The position numbers and the translations under genes were made by a program. From assembly GCF_003347205.1 (NCBI RefSeq), contig NZ_QQBJ01000015.1:87100-151099 (forward strand): a stretch of DNA of 64,000 nucleotides, written 5' to 3'. The DNA comes from Mycolicibacterium moriokaense. GTDB lineage: Bacteria > Actinomycetota > Actinomycetes > Mycobacteriales > Mycobacteriaceae. Below the pieces are notes generated by a model that was not told the origin of the DNA, made no database searches, and saw nothing but the letters and a program-made list of their open reading frames with translations. This document shows positions 1-10,154 of this stretch, piece after piece. Numbering within the stretch: the first letter of the stretch is position 1; each line of letters opens with the position of its first letter.

Positions 1-51
1 CCTCCGATGTGTATCCCGCTTCTCACGTGGGCGGGAAGTCTCCGCTTCACC

Positions 52-78
52 AACGCCTAGTAGACCACCGCGGGTTCC
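52..78 (-). promoter_or_regulatory. Possible SigE/SigH-type promoter reading out of the left edge
   Basis: On the minus strand GGAAC (78-74) is followed after 18 nt by CGTT (55-52), resembling the stress-sigma consensus GGAAC-N16/17-CGTT. Further downstream is a 6-bp inverted repeat (14-19 with 31-36), and the first six window bases read CGGAGG on the minus strand, like a ribosome binding site for a gene beyond the edge. In M. tuberculosis the neighbour of grcC1 is htpX, a heat-shock protease, which would suit such a promoter. The spacer is one base longer than usual, so this is tentative. Confidence 0.3.
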
Positions 79-1086
79 TCAGCCGTGGCGGTTGACGGTG
101 TAGTCCACCAGCGACGCCAGCGCCTGCCTGCCGGGGCCCTCCGGGAGGTTCGCCAGCTCGTCGCGGGCCTGTGCGGCATATCGGGCGACGGTCTGCTTGG
201 CTGCCGCCATGCCGGGCGAGCTGCGCAGCAGGCTCAGCGCCTCGGCCAGCTCGTCGTCGTCCTCAACCGGGCCGGTGAGCAGTTCCCGCAGCCGGTCGGC
301 GTCCTCGCCCGTTTCGCGCAGCGCATAGAGCACCGGCAGCGTGTGCACGCCCTCACGCAGGTCGGTGCCGGGCACCTTGCCGGACTCGTCGGGGTCGCTG
401 TCGATGTCGATGATGTCGTCGGAGATCTGGAACACCGTGCCGACGATCCCGCCGAGCCTGCTCAGCCTCTCGATCTGCTCCTCGTTGGCGCCGGAGAACG
501 TGCCGCCGAACCGGCCGGACGCGGCGATCAGGCAGGCCGTCTTCTCGTAGACCACCTTCAGGTAGTGCTCGACGGAGTCGACATGGTCGGCCGCCCCGCG
601 GGTCTCCCGCATCTGGCCCGTCACCAGCTGGGCGAACGTCTCGGCGATCACGCGCACCGCGTCCGGGCCGAGCCGTGAGACCAGCCGGGACGCCGTCGCG
701 AACAGGTAGTCGCCGGCCAGGATCGCGATGTTGTTGCTCCACCTGGCGTTCGCGCTGGGCGCACCGCGGCGCACCTGCGCCTCGTCCATCACGTCGTCGT
801 GGTACAGCGTCGCCAGGTGCACCAGCTCGATGACCGCGCCCGCCACGGTGACCTGCCAGTTGTCCGGATCGGGACCCAGCCGCGCCGACAGCACGGTGAA
901 CAGCGGGCGGAAGCGCTTCCCGCCGGCCTGGAAGAGGTGCTGGACGGCCTCGGCCATCAATTCGTCGGCTTTGCCCAGCTCAGTGGACATCAAGTCTTCG
1001 ATACGGGCCACGCCGTCGCGGACGTCCTGCGCAAACGCGGCGTCGCCGAAGTCCACGCCCGCGACCACGCTCCCCGGTGTCCTCAC
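79..1086 (-). CDS. grcC1: Polyprenyl (trans-isoprenyl) diphosphate synthase GrcC1
   Basis: Condenses isopentenyl diphosphate units into an all-trans polyprenyl diphosphate, probably the menaquinone side chain (role inferred from the men neighbours). Both aspartate-rich motifs are present: DDVMD near residue 99 and DDIID near residue 225, with the GGKRFRP substrate loop near residue 57. The 335-residue length and the N-terminus MRTPGSVVAG match recalled Rv0562. I choose the GTG at 1086 rather than the GTG at 1092, because a minus-strand TATGTT (1098-1093) lies exactly 6 nt upstream, the spacing of a leaderless start. It diverges from menJ with about 20 bp between starts. Confidence 0.93.
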   Translation of the reverse strand: MRTPGSVVAGVDFGDAAFAQDVRDGVARIEDLMSTELGKADELMAEAVQHLFQAGGKRFRPLFTVLSARLGPDPDNWQVTVAGAVIELVHLATLYHDDVMDEAQVRRGAPSANARWSNNIAILAGDYLFATASRLVSRLGPDAVRVIAETFAQLVTGQMRETRGAADHVDSVEHYLKVVYEKTACLIAASGRFGGTFSGANEEQIERLSRLGGIVGTVFQISDDIIDIDSDPDESGKVPGTDLREGVHTLPVLYALRETGEDADRLRELLTGPVEDDDELAEALSLLRSSPGMAAAKQTVARYAAQARDELANLPEGPGRQALASLVDYTVNRHG

Positions 1087-1092
1087 CCTCAC

Positions 1093-1100
1093 AACATACT
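1093..1100. promoter_or_regulatory. Overlapping -10 elements of divergent grcC1 and menJ
   Basis: Plus-strand CATACT (1095-1100) is 7 nt before the menJ ATG. Minus-strand TATGTT (1098-1093) is 6 nt before the grcC1 GTG. The two -10 hexamers physically overlap, so one polymerase should exclude the other. The assignment rests on the mycobacterial leaderless pattern TANNNT-N6-8-start. Confidence 0.5.
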
Positions 1101-1107
1101 GGGAGTC

Positions 1108-2328
1108 ATGGACACCAGAGCTGACGTGGTCGTCGTCGGCGCCGGACCCGCGGGCTCGGCCGCCGCCGCATGGGCCGCCCGTGGCGGCCGCGACGTGCTG
1201 GTGATCGACTCCGCGCAGTTCCCCCGCGACAAAGCGTGCGGCGACGGCCTGACCCCGCGCGCCATCGCCGAGATGCGCTCACTGGGCCTCGGGTCATGGC
1301 TGGACGGCCGCATCGCCCACCACGGCCTGCGGATGTCCGGGTTCGGCGCGGACGTCGAGATCCCGTGGCCGGGTCCGTCGTTTCCGAAGACCAGCAGCGC
1401 GGTGCCCCGCACCGAACTCGACGACCGGATCCGCATGGTCGCGGTGGACGACGGTGCGAAGATGATGCTGGGCGTCAAAGCCGTTGATGTGAAACATGAT
1501 TCGACAGGGCGGGTGGCATCCGTCTTGCTGGATTCCGGCGTCGAGGTCGGCTGTTCGCATCTGATCGTCGCCGACGGCGCGCGGTCCACTTTGGGGCGCG
1601 CGCTCGGTCGGGAGTGGCACAAGGAGACGGTCTACGGGGTGGCGATCCGCGGGTACATCGCGTCGCCGCGGGCAAGCGAGCCGTGGATCACGTCGCATCT
1701 GGAACTGCGCTCACCCGAGGGCGAGGTGCTGCCCGGCTACGGCTGGATCTTCCCGCTGGGCAACGGCGAGGTGAACATCGGCGTCGGCGCGCTGGCGACC
1801 GCGAAACGGCCCGCCGATGCCGCGCTGCGCCCGTTGATGTCCTACTACGCGTCACTGAGACGTAAGGAATGGGGCTTCGCGGGCGAACCCCGCCTCGGGT
1901 TGTCCGCGCTGCTGCCGATGGGCGGCGCCGTGTCTCAGGTGGCGGGGCCCAATTGGATGCTGATCGGCGACGCCGCGGCGTGTGTGAACCCGCTCAACGG
2001 CGAGGGCATCGACTACGGGCTGGAGACCGGTCGGCTGGCCGCGGAGATGCTGGACTCTGGCGACCTGACATCCGCGTGGCCCACCGTGCTGCAACAGCAC
2101 TACGCGCGCGGGTTCTCGGTCGCCCGACGGCTCGGGCTGCTGCTGACGATTCCGCGGTTCCTGCCGTCGACCGGGCCGATCGCGATGCGCTCGGAGTTCT
2201 TGATGAACATCGCGGTGCGGGTGATGGCCAACCTCGTCACCGACGAGGACGCGGACTGGATCGCCCGGGTGTGGCGGCGTGCGGGCGCCGGGTCGCGACG
2301 TCTCGACCGTCGCCCCCCGTTCACCTGA
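1108..2328 (+). CDS. menJ: Menaquinone reductase MenJ (geranylgeranyl reductase family)
   Basis: FAD-dependent reductase that saturates one double bond of the menaquinone isoprenoid tail (function known for M. tuberculosis Rv0561c). The N-terminal dinucleotide-binding motif VVVGAGPAGSAAA starts at residue 7, followed by the PRDKxCGDG motif of the geranylgeranyl-reductase family (near residue 42) and the FAD-binding LIGDAAACVNPLNGEGIDYG segment (near residue 286), which has the GD dipeptide. At 406 residues it is close to the 408 of Rv0561c. The reading frame stays open far upstream, but the ATG at 1108 fits the homologue and sits 7 nt after a CATACT hexamer. Confidence 0.93.
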   Translation: MDTRADVVVVGAGPAGSAAAAWAARGGRDVLVIDSAQFPRDKACGDGLTPRAIAEMRSLGLGSWLDGRIAHHGLRMSGFGADVEIPWPGPSFPKTSSAVPRTELDDRIRMVAVDDGAKMMLGVKAVDVKHDSTGRVASVLLDSGVEVGCSHLIVADGARSTLGRALGREWHKETVYGVAIRGYIASPRASEPWITSHLELRSPEGEVLPGYGWIFPLGNGEVNIGVGALATAKRPADAALRPLMSYYASLRRKEWGFAGEPRLGLSALLPMGGAVSQVAGPNWMLIGDAAACVNPLNGEGIDYGLETGRLAAEMLDSGDLTSAWPTVLQQHYARGFSVARRLGLLLTIPRFLPSTGPIAMRSEFLMNIAVRVMANLVTDEDADWIARVWRRAGAGSRRLDRRPPFT

Positions 2329-2338
2329 TCACCGGCAC

Positions 2339-2400
2339 CGCGAGGGTGCGTGTTTGCACGCGACACGCCGAAGCTGCACGTACAACTGCGCACGCTCGCG
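2339..2400 (-). repeat. Dispersed palindromic repeat, copy 1 (inverted)
   Basis: Imperfect 12-bp terminal arms (2339-2350 and 2389-2400, one mismatch) enclose a core whose reverse complement begins GGCGTGTCGCGTGCAAACAC. This is nearly the same core as the copies at 2857 and 30734, but in the opposite orientation. It lies between menJ and the next gene and can fold into a long hairpin. Confidence 0.75.
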
Positions 2401-2401
2401 G

Positions 2402-2848
2402 ATGATGAGTGACGTGACGGTCGCGGTCTACCGGGCGCCGATGCGGTCGCGCCGCAGCGACGTCGACTTCGGCGCGACGATCGAGCGCGCCCGGGCGCTG
2501 GGGCTGTGCGGGTTCGGCTCCGGCGGGTCATCGGCCGGCCGCCTGGCCCGGCGCATCGAGCGGTTCCGCGATGTCGAGAACGGCTCGTTCGTCTGGACGC
2601 GCGACCCCGACGGGTTGTACTGGCTGGGTCGCATTCACGGGCCGTATTTCCACGACGACGATGCCGCCGCTGTCGCCGTCGACCTGGTCCATGTCCGCGA
2701 GTGCCTTTGGCTGCCCGAGCCTTTGCTCGAGCCCAACGTGCCTGCCGCCGTCGTCGCCACCTTCGGCCGCGGCGGTCGCAACTTCCAGCAGACGCACGAC
2801 GGCACCGTCAGCGCCGAGAGTCAGGCGCTCTGGGACGAATTCAGCTAG
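2402..2848 (+). CDS. Conserved hypothetical protein, unrecognised
   Basis: A 148-residue soluble protein with no signal peptide or membrane segment and no family I can name. It begins MMSDVTVAVYRAP, so the second ATG (2405) is equally possible. It has an N-terminal basic patch, a WTRDPDGLYWLGRIHGP segment around residue 65, and a C-terminal NFQQTHDGT segment before an acidic tail. The pattern of a compact charged domain without catalytic motifs recalls small restriction- or phage-associated proteins, but that is only an impression. The gene is bracketed by two inverted copies of the palindromic repeat, and codon use looks like that of the neighbours. Confidence 0.7.
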   Translation: MMSDVTVAVYRAPMRSRRSDVDFGATIERARALGLCGFGSGGSSAGRLARRIERFRDVENGSFVWTRDPDGLYWLGRIHGPYFHDDDAAAVAVDLVHVRECLWLPEPLLEPNVPAAVVATFGRGGRNFQQTHDGTVSAESQALWDEFS

Positions 2849-2856
2849 TGCCTTTG

Positions 2857-2924
2857 CACCGCGAGCGTGCGCAGTTGCACAAAGATCAGCGGCGTGTCGT
2901 GTGCAAACACGCACGCTCGCGGTG
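2857..2924 (+). repeat. Dispersed palindromic repeat, copy 2
   Basis: A perfect 14-bp inverted repeat (CACCGCGAGCGTGC at 2857-2870 with its complement at 2911-2924) around a core containing GGCGTGTCGTGTGCAAACAC. It sits between two convergent genes, so it could act as a bidirectional terminator. Copies are at 2339 and 30734. Confidence 0.8.
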
Positions 2925-2932
2925 CGAAGTGG

Positions 2933-2968
2933 GCCATGCGGCGCAAGGCGGCCATACGGCGCAAGGCG
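2933..2968 (+). repeat. Short tandem repeat, two 18-bp units
   Basis: Two head-to-tail 18-bp units, GCCATGCGGCGCAAGGCG and GCCATACGGCGCAAGGCG, differ at one base and are followed by a third partial unit. They lie just before the stop of the esterase gene, in non-coding DNA. Likely a minisatellite. Confidence 0.75.
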
Positions 2969-2979
2969 GCCACACGGTG

Positions 2980-4035
2980 TCAGCCCAGCGACTTCGCGAA
3001 GCCGCTGACGTCGCGGATGGTGGCGGCGAACACCTCGGGCAGGTAGCCGCCCAGCAGCAGGTCGCAGCCGTGGCCGGTGCCTGCCACGACACGGCCGACC
3101 GCGGGCACACCGGCGCGCACCAACCGGCGGTAGTAGAGCAGCCCCTCGTCGCGCAGCGGGTCCACCTCGTTGACCGAAATCACATGCGGCGGAAGGCCGC
3201 TGAGCTCATCGTCGGTCGCCTGGCCTGCGTAGCAGGCGGCGTCGCGCGAGTTCTCGCCGGACGGGTCGTAGACCGAGGCGGCGAGTCCCATCACCTCGCG
3301 GCTGAGGAAGTACCCGTCGCATTCCTTCAGCGACGGCAGGTCGTCGGGCTGGGTGTACCAGCGGCCGGACATGAACGGGCACTGCGCATATGCGCCGGCG
3401 ATCTCGTCGAGCCAGCCCTCCCGCTTGGCCTTGTGCAGCGTGGTCAGCGTCAGGTTGCCGCCGCCGGACTCGCCGCAAGTGATGAGGTGGCTGATGCCCA
3501 GGTCCACCCGATTGGCGTAGGTCCAGCGGATCGCCGACGCGCAGTCGTTGAGCCCCGCCGGATACGGATGCGGCCCGAGTCGTCCGCCCGCGTTGCGAAA
3601 CTCCACGCCGACGACGACAAGGCCTGTGGCGGCGAGGTTTTCCCGCGCCCGCGTATAGCTAGCATCGGTCACGCTGTTGATGGCCATCCCGCCGCCGTGG
3701 AAGTGCACCACACCGGGTAGCTCACCCCCGATCGGATTCGGGTGGGTGATGTACAGGGCGATGTCGTTGCCGTCGACGCCGGCGATGGTCGTCGTCATGG
3801 TGACGACGCCTCTCGGGCGCGGCAGGTTCTGCGCCAGCCCCTCGAGGACGGCACCCATCTGCCGCTCCGTCGCCGCGACGGCGGCCAGCCGATCCGCCAT
3901 CGGGGCGTCGGGGGCCACCGGCGGCGCGGGCATCCGCCTGTCGAGGCCGAAGCGCGCCAGCGCCGCGACCATCCGGGGATCGGCCCGCGGATCCGTGCCG
4001 ATGGTGGCTTCGGGATCCGCCAGGCGACCGTGCAT
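2980..4035 (-). CDS. Alpha/beta hydrolase, hormone-sensitive-lipase-type esterase
   Basis: Likely a cytosolic carboxylesterase or lipase of 351 residues. The oxyanion-hole motif HGGG occurs near residue 155 (VVHFHGGGMA), the nucleophile elbow is GESGGG near residue 229, and the catalytic histidine is probably in GTGHGCD near residue 325. The physiological substrate cannot be told from sequence. It follows menH by 10 bp on the same strand but has its own TAGGGT hexamer (4048-4043) 7 nt before its ATG, so it can probably be transcribed independently as a leaderless message. Confidence 0.85.
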   Translation of the reverse strand: MHGRLADPEATIGTDPRADPRMVAALARFGLDRRMPAPPVAPDAPMADRLAAVAATERQMGAVLEGLAQNLPRPRGVVTMTTTIAGVDGNDIALYITHPNPIGGELPGVVHFHGGGMAINSVTDASYTRARENLAATGLVVVGVEFRNAGGRLGPHPYPAGLNDCASAIRWTYANRVDLGISHLITCGESGGGNLTLTTLHKAKREGWLDEIAGAYAQCPFMSGRWYTQPDDLPSLKECDGYFLSREVMGLAASVYDPSGENSRDAACYAGQATDDELSGLPPHVISVNEVDPLRDEGLLYYRRLVRAGVPAVGRVVAGTGHGCDLLLGGYLPEVFAATIRDVSGFAKSLG

Positions 4036-4045
4036 GAACGCGACC

Positions 4046-4738
4046 CTAACGCGAGGGCTTCACCGCGGCGTGCAGTGCGACGATGCCGCCGCTGAGGTTC
4101 CGCCACCGCACCGCCGACCAGCCGGCGTCGGAGATCTGACGCGCCAGATCGGCCTGGTCGGGCCACGCCCGGATCGACTCGGCCAGATACACGTAGGCGT
4201 CCGGGTTCGACGACACCCGCCGCGCCATCCGCGGCAGCGCCTGCATCAGGTACTCCTTGTAGACGGTGGCGAACAGCCCGTTCGTCGGCGTGGAGAACTC
4301 GCACACCACGAGCCGGCCCCCCGGCCGCGTGACGCGCGCCATCTCCCGCAGGCCCGCGGTGTGGTCGACGACGTTGCGGAGCCCGAAGCTGATCGTGACC
4401 GCGTCGAACACGCCGTCGGCGAACGGCAACCGCGTCGCGTCGCCCGCCACCTTGGGCACGTCGCGCGTCGCGCCCGCGGCCAGCATTCCGACCGAGAAAT
4501 CCGCGGCCACACACCACGCGCCCGACCGGGCCAACTCGACCGTCGAGACCGCGGTACCCGCCGCCAGGTCCAGCACCGCGTCGCCGGGACCGATGCGCAG
4601 CGCCGACCTGGTGGCGCGGCGCCACAGCCGGTCCTGCCCGAGTGAGAGCACCGTGTTCGTCAGGTCGTAGCGCCGGGCCACGGCGTCGAACATCGACGCC
4701 ACCTCACGCGGGTTTTTGTCCAGCGTCGCCCTGCTCAC
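4046..4738 (-). CDS. menH: Demethylmenaquinone methyltransferase
   Basis: SAM-dependent C-methylation of demethylmenaquinone, the last core step of the pathway (also called ubiE or menG). The SAM-binding motif [19 protein letters not shown] and the family motif ISFGLRNV are all present, and the protein aligns end to end with recalled Rv0558 at 230 residues. Of two consecutive GTG codons I choose 4738, giving [17 protein letters not shown] hexamer (4751-4746) lies 7 nt upstream, indicating a leaderless transcript. The next gene, an SDR, diverges from here. Confidence 0.93.
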   Translation of the reverse strand: MSRATLDKNPREVASMFDAVARRYDLTNTVLSLGQDRLWRRATRSALRIGPGDAVLDLAAGTAVSTVELARSGAWCVAADFSVGMLAAGATRDVPKVAGDATRLPFADGVFDAVTISFGLRNVVDHTAGLREMARVTRPGGRLVVCEFSTPTNGLFATVYKEYLMQALPRMARRVSSNPDAYVYLAESIRAWPDQADLARQISDAGWSAVRWRNLSGGIVALHAAVKPSR

Positions 4739-4808
4739 CACCGAAACGCTACCTGTGAGGTTTCGCCGAGCGGGAATGCCGGGCGCCGTTGTGGGCATTC
4801 TGCACAAC

Positions 4809-5633
4809 GTGACGCAAAAAGTTTGGTTCATCACCGGGACATCACGAGGCTTCGGCAGGGAGTGGGCGATCGCGGCCCTGCAGCGCGGCGACAAGGTCGC
4901 CGCCGCCGCGCGCGACACCGCGACGCTGGGCGACCTCTCCGACAAATTCGGCGACGCGCTATTGCCGATCCAGCTCGACGTGACCGACCGCGACGCGGAC
5001 TTCGCGGCGGTCAAGGCTGCCCACGACCACTTCGGCCGGCTCGACATCGTCGTCAACAACGCGGGCTACGGGCACTTCGGCTTCATCGAGGAGCTCACCG
5101 AGGCCGAGGCGCGCGCCCAGATCGAGACCAACGTGTTCGGCGCGCTGTGGATCACCCAGGCGGCGCTGCCGTACCTGCGTGCCCAGCGCAGCGGCCACAT
5201 CATCCAGGTGTCGTCGATCGGCGGCATCACCGCGTTCCAGAACGTCGGCATCTACCACGCGTCCAAGTGGGCGCTCGAAGGGTTCTCCCAGGCGCTGGCG
5301 CAGGAGGTCGCGCCGTTCAACATCCACGTGACGCTGATCGAGCCCGGCGGCTTCGACACCGACTGGGCCGGTCCGTCGTCCAAGCGCTCCGCGCCCCTGG
5401 CCGACTACAAAGAGGTGCACGAGCAGGCCGACAGGGCGCGTGCGCAGCGGGTGTCGAAGCCCGGCGATCCGACCGCGTCGGCGACAGCGATCCTCAAGGT
5501 GGTCGACGCGCCCGAGCCGCCGTTGCGGGTGTTCTTCGGCGAGGCGCCGCTGGCGCTGGCCAAGGCCGACTACGAGAACCGGCTGGCGACCTGGGAACAG
5601 TGGCAGCCGGTCGCCGTCGAGGCGCAGGGCTGA
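4809..5633 (+). CDS. Short-chain dehydrogenase/reductase
   Basis: Classical SDR oxidoreductase of 274 residues. It has the NAD(P)-binding motif TGTSRGFG at residues 9-16, the structural NNAG motif, a catalytic serine in QVSSIGG and the active-site YHASK. The C-terminus resembles the oxidoreductases often annotated as ketoreductases of unknown substrate. The GTG at 4809 ([10 protein letters not shown]) is preferred over an upstream ATG because it starts right at the Rossmann strand and lies 7 nt after CATTCT (4796-4801). It is divergent from menH with about 70 bp between starts. Confidence 0.88.
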   Translation: MTQKVWFITGTSRGFGREWAIAALQRGDKVAAAARDTATLGDLSDKFGDALLPIQLDVTDRDADFAAVKAAHDHFGRLDIVVNNAGYGHFGFIEELTEAEARAQIETNVFGALWITQAALPYLRAQRSGHIIQVSSIGGITAFQNVGIYHASKWALEGFSQALAQEVAPFNIHVTLIEPGGFDTDWAGPSSKRSAPLADYKEVHEQADRARAQRVSKPGDPTASATAILKVVDAPEPPLRVFFGEAPLALAKADYENRLATWEQWQPVAVEAQG

Positions 5634-5675
5634 CGGTTGCTCCGGTCGGCTTTATGACCAATCCGTAATGATTCG

Positions 5676-6785
<1,110 letters not shown>

Positions 6786-6935
6786 CCCCCAGCCTGGCTC
6801 GGCCTGGCTCGGCCCGTGCCCGGGCCGACAAACGGCCGAACGCGCAGTAGTGCGGCGGTGTTTCACCCATCCGGGCCCGGGTAATCGACCGGGGATCGGG
6901 TAGGAGAAGCGCCCTGCGCACTGCGGGAGGATCGG

Positions 6936-8891
6936 ATGCCGTCGAACGTCACACGCAAGCTGATCGAGTCGCATCTGGCGTCGGGAGACATGACGCCCGG
7001 GGAAGAGATCGCCATCCGGATCGACCAGACGTTGACGCAAGACGCCACCGGCACCCTGGTCATGCAGGAGTTGGAGGCGCTCGGACTGGACCAGGCGCAC
7101 ACCGAACTCAGCGTGCAGTACGTCGACCACAACCTGCTGCAGACCGACGAGAAGAACGCCGAGGACCACGAGTATCTGCGCACAGCCGCCCAGCGCTTCG
7201 GCCTGTGGTTCTCCAAACCCGGCAACGGGGTTTCGCACCCCACCCACATGCAGCGCTTCGGCATCCCCGGCAAGACCATGGTGGGCTCGGATTCGCACAC
7301 CCCCGCCGCCGGTTCGCTGGGCATGCTGGCCATCGGGGTCGGCGGCCTCGAGGTGGCGGTCGCCATCGCGGGCAAGCCGCTGCACCTGCGCATGCCCGAG
7401 GTGTGGGGCGTGCGGCTGCACGGTGAACTGCCGGACTGGTGTTCGGCCAAGGACGTCATCCTCGAGATGCTGCGCCGCCACGACGTCAAGGGCGGGTTGA
7501 ACCGGATCATCGAGTACCACGGGCCGGGGCTGGCGAACCTGACCGCGATGGACCGCCACGTCATCGCGAACATGGGCGCCGAACTCGGCGCCACCACGAC
7601 GGTCTTTCCCAGCGACGAGGCCGTCCGCGACTTCCTGCGGGCCGAGGGACGCGAGGACGACTGGACGCAACTTCTCGCCGACGACGGCGCCACCTACGAC
7701 ATCGACGAGGATCTCGACCTCTCCGAACTCGAGCCGCTGATTGCCAAGCCGTCGTCACCGGGCAACGTCGTACCCGTCAGTGACGTTGCGGGCGAACAGA
7801 TTTCGCAGGTGGTCATCGGTTCGAGCGCCAACCCTGGGTTGCGCGACTTCGCGATCGCCGCCGCGATGGTGAAGGGACGTCAGACCTCCGCCGAAGTCAG
7901 CTTCGACGTGAATCCGACGTCGCGCGAGATTCTCACCGACCTGACGAAGATGGGTGCGACGACGTCCTTGATCATCGGCGGTGCGCGGATCCACCAGGCC
8001 GGCTGCATGGGCTGCATCGGCATGGGCCAGGCGCCGGCGACCAATCACAACTCGCTTCGCACCATGCCGCGCAACTTCCCCGGCCGGTCCGGCACCAAAG
8101 AGGACAAGGTCTGGCTGTGTTCGCCGGAGACCGCTGCGGCGTCCGCGCTCACCGGCGTGATCACCGACCCTCGGGCGTGGGCGAAGGACGAGGACGTCGG
8201 TTATCCGACGCTGGACCTGCCCGAGCGGCACACCATCAACACCGAGATGCTCGTCCCTCCGCTGGACCCCACCGAGGCGCAGCAGATCACGCCGGTCAAG
8301 GGCCCGAACATCTCCGAACTGCCAGAGCCCCAACCGCTCTTGGACGAGTTCGAGGCACCGGTGTTGCTGAAGGTCGGCGACAACATTTCCACCGACGAGA
8401 TCTCACCCGCAGGCGCCAGGGCGCTGCCGTTCCGGTCCAACATTCCCAAGCTGGCCGAATTCAGCTTCACCCAGATCGACGAGTCCTATCCCCGACGCGC
8501 GCAAGAGGCCGCCGAAAGCGGGCACATCGTGATCGGCGGGGACAACTACGGGCAAGGGTCCTCCCGCGAGCATGCCGCGATCGCGCCGCGATACCTGGGC
8601 CTGAAGGTGGTGATCGCCAAGTCCTTCGCGCGCATCCACTGGCAGAATCTCGCGAACTTCGGGGTGCTGGCACTGGAATTCGTCGACGAGCAGGACTACG
8701 ACGGCGTCGATCAGGACGACACCCTGTCGCTCGCCGGTCTGCACGCGGCCGTGGAAGGCGAAGACCCCATCGAGGTCAAGAACCTGTCGAAGAAGTCGTC
8801 GTTCCAGGTGCGCCATCGGCTCTCGCCCCGGCAGGCGCAATACATCCTGGCCGGCGGGCTGATCCCGCAACTGGCCCGCGCCCGCGCCTGA
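6936..8891 (+). CDS. Aconitase-family hydratase lacking one Fe-S cysteine
   Basis: A 651-residue member of the aconitase/isopropylmalate isomerase superfamily, of the shorter bacterial type with fused large and swivel domains. DQTLTQDATG near residue 30, VGSDSHTP near residue 117 and the swivel motif NYGQGSSREHAA all fit. Two cluster cysteines are seen in GCMGCIG (residues 357 and 360). The third, normally in GSCTN, is replaced: the segment reads IGSSANP with Ser297. Either it is a specialised subfamily or activity has changed. It is monocistronic, with a 150-bp leader region and a downstream convergent gene only 3 bp away. Confidence 0.85.
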   Translation: MPSNVTRKLIESHLASGDMTPGEEIAIRIDQTLTQDATGTLVMQELEALGLDQAHTELSVQYVDHNLLQTDEKNAEDHEYLRTAAQRFGLWFSKPGNGVSHPTHMQRFGIPGKTMVGSDSHTPAAGSLGMLAIGVGGLEVAVAIAGKPLHLRMPEVWGVRLHGELPDWCSAKDVILEMLRRHDVKGGLNRIIEYHGPGLANLTAMDRHVIANMGAELGATTTVFPSDEAVRDFLRAEGREDDWTQLLADDGATYDIDEDLDLSELEPLIAKPSSPGNVVPVSDVAGEQISQVVIGSSANPGLRDFAIAAAMVKGRQTSAEVSFDVNPTSREILTDLTKMGATTSLIIGGARIHQAGCMGCIGMGQAPATNHNSLRTMPRNFPGRSGTKEDKVWLCSPETAAASALTGVITDPRAWAKDEDVGYPTLDLPERHTINTEMLVPPLDPTEAQQITPVKGPNISELPEPQPLLDEFEAPVLLKVGDNISTDEISPAGARALPFRSNIPKLAEFSFTQIDESYPRRAQEAAESGHIVIGGDNYGQGSSREHAAIAPRYLGLKVVIAKSFARIHWQNLANFGVLALEFVDEQDYDGVDQDDTLSLAGLHAAVEGEDPIEVKNLSKKSSFQVRHRLSPRQAQYILAGGLIPQLARARA

Positions 8892-8894
8892 GGC

Positions 8895-10022
8895 TCAGGC
8901 GGCCTTGACGCCGCGGGTGCCCAGCACCGCCTCGTAGTGGCCGATCAGCTCGTCGCAGATGGCCGGCCAGGTGCGGCCGAGCACGCTGCGCCGGGCGGCC
9001 ACCGAATACCGCGCGCGTTCGGCGAGCAGGTGATCCACCGAGGTGGACAGTCGGCGCTCGAACTCGGCGACCGGCAGCAGCACGCCGGTGTGCATGGGCG
9101 ACACCAGATCTCGCGGCCCGCCCGCATCGGGTGCGATGACCGGCAGGCCCGACGCCATCGCCTCCTGTACGGCCTGACAGAAGGTCTCATGCTCGCCGGG
9201 GTGGACGAAGACATCCATGCTCGCGTAGGCCGTGGCGAGTTCCTCGCCGTAGAGCGCACCGGTGAATACGGCGCTCGGCAACTGGCTTTCGAGCTTCGCC
9301 CGGTCCACGCCGTCGCCGACCACGACGAGTTGCAGGTCGTCGCGTCGGTCCAGCACCGCCAGCCGCTCGACGTGCTTCTCGGGAGCCAGCCGGCCGACGA
9401 AGCCGACGACGGGCTTGCCGTCGGGTGACCACCGGCTGCGCAACCGCTCGTCGCGCGCGGACGGCGCGTAACCGGCGATGTCGACACCGCGCGCCCACTT
9501 GTGCACCCGAGGGATACGATGGGCGACAAGGTTTTCCATCGCCGCCGTCGACGGCGCCAGCGTGCGGTCGACGCGGCTGTGCACCATCCGGGTCCACGCC
9601 CAGGCCGCCCGGGCAGTGAACCCGATTCCGTAGCTCTGCGCGAACCCGGCGACATCGGTCTGGAAGATCGCGACGGTCGGGATCCCAAGATAGCGGGCGG
9701 CGTGCATACCACCCCAGCCGAGCAACGCCGGCGAGGCGAGGTGAACGACGTCGGGGTCGAATCCCCTGAGCACCTTGACCATTCGGGGCCGCGGCACGCC
9801 AAGCGGAAGCGACGTGATCTTCGGGAACATCTTCGACGGCACCCGATGGACCCGGACGCCGTCGTGCACACGGTCGGCGGGCGGTTCGCCGCGCGGTGTG
9901 TCGGGGGCGATGACGAGGACTTCGTGTCCGTGGTGGCGGAGGTGCTCGATCACCCGAAGCACCGAGTTGGTGACGCCGTTGACATTCGGGAGGAAGGACT
10001 CTGCGACGATCGCAACGCGCAC
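8895..10022 (-). CDS. mgtA: GDP-mannose-dependent alpha-mannosyltransferase MgtA
   Basis: GT4 glycosyltransferase that mannosylates a glycolipid acceptor at the cytosolic face of the membrane during lipoglycan synthesis (known for Rv0557). The protein opens [16 protein letters not shown] and carries [12 protein letters not shown] and the donor-site EX7E segment in [19 protein letters not shown]. The 375 residues align throughout with recalled Rv0557 (378). I chose the GTG at 10022 because it begins exactly at the conserved N-terminus, although the frame remains open upstream. It is divergent from the DsbA-like lipoprotein gene. Confidence 0.92.
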   Translation of the reverse strand: MRVAIVAESFLPNVNGVTNSVLRVIEHLRHHGHEVLVIAPDTPRGEPPADRVHDGVRVHRVPSKMFPKITSLPLGVPRPRMVKVLRGFDPDVVHLASPALLGWGGMHAARYLGIPTVAIFQTDVAGFAQSYGIGFTARAAWAWTRMVHSRVDRTLAPSTAAMENLVAHRIPRVHKWARGVDIAGYAPSARDERLRSRWSPDGKPVVGFVGRLAPEKHVERLAVLDRRDDLQLVVVGDGVDRAKLESQLPSAVFTGALYGEELATAYASMDVFVHPGEHETFCQAVQEAMASGLPVIAPDAGGPRDLVSPMHTGVLLPVAEFERRLSTSVDHLLAERARYSVAARRSVLGRTWPAICDELIGHYEAVLGTRGVKAA

Positions 10023-10154
10023 ACCCCGATGGTGACACCGACGCCTGTCGCAGAGGTTGCCTCCGGGGATACGACACGCAAAGTTCTCGTGCCGATACCC
10101 GGGTCCGCGGTGGGCGGCCGACGAGTATTCTGCGCACCAAGGAAGGCGGTTTAC

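Noticed and set aside
799-1107. N-terminal extension of menJ by about 100 residues
   Set aside because: Lies antisense to grcC1, is not conserved, and the ATG at 1108 matches the family start and a -10 element.
2933-2968. Short tandem units as a CRISPR array
   Set aside because: Units are directly adjacent without spacers and there are no cas genes in the window.
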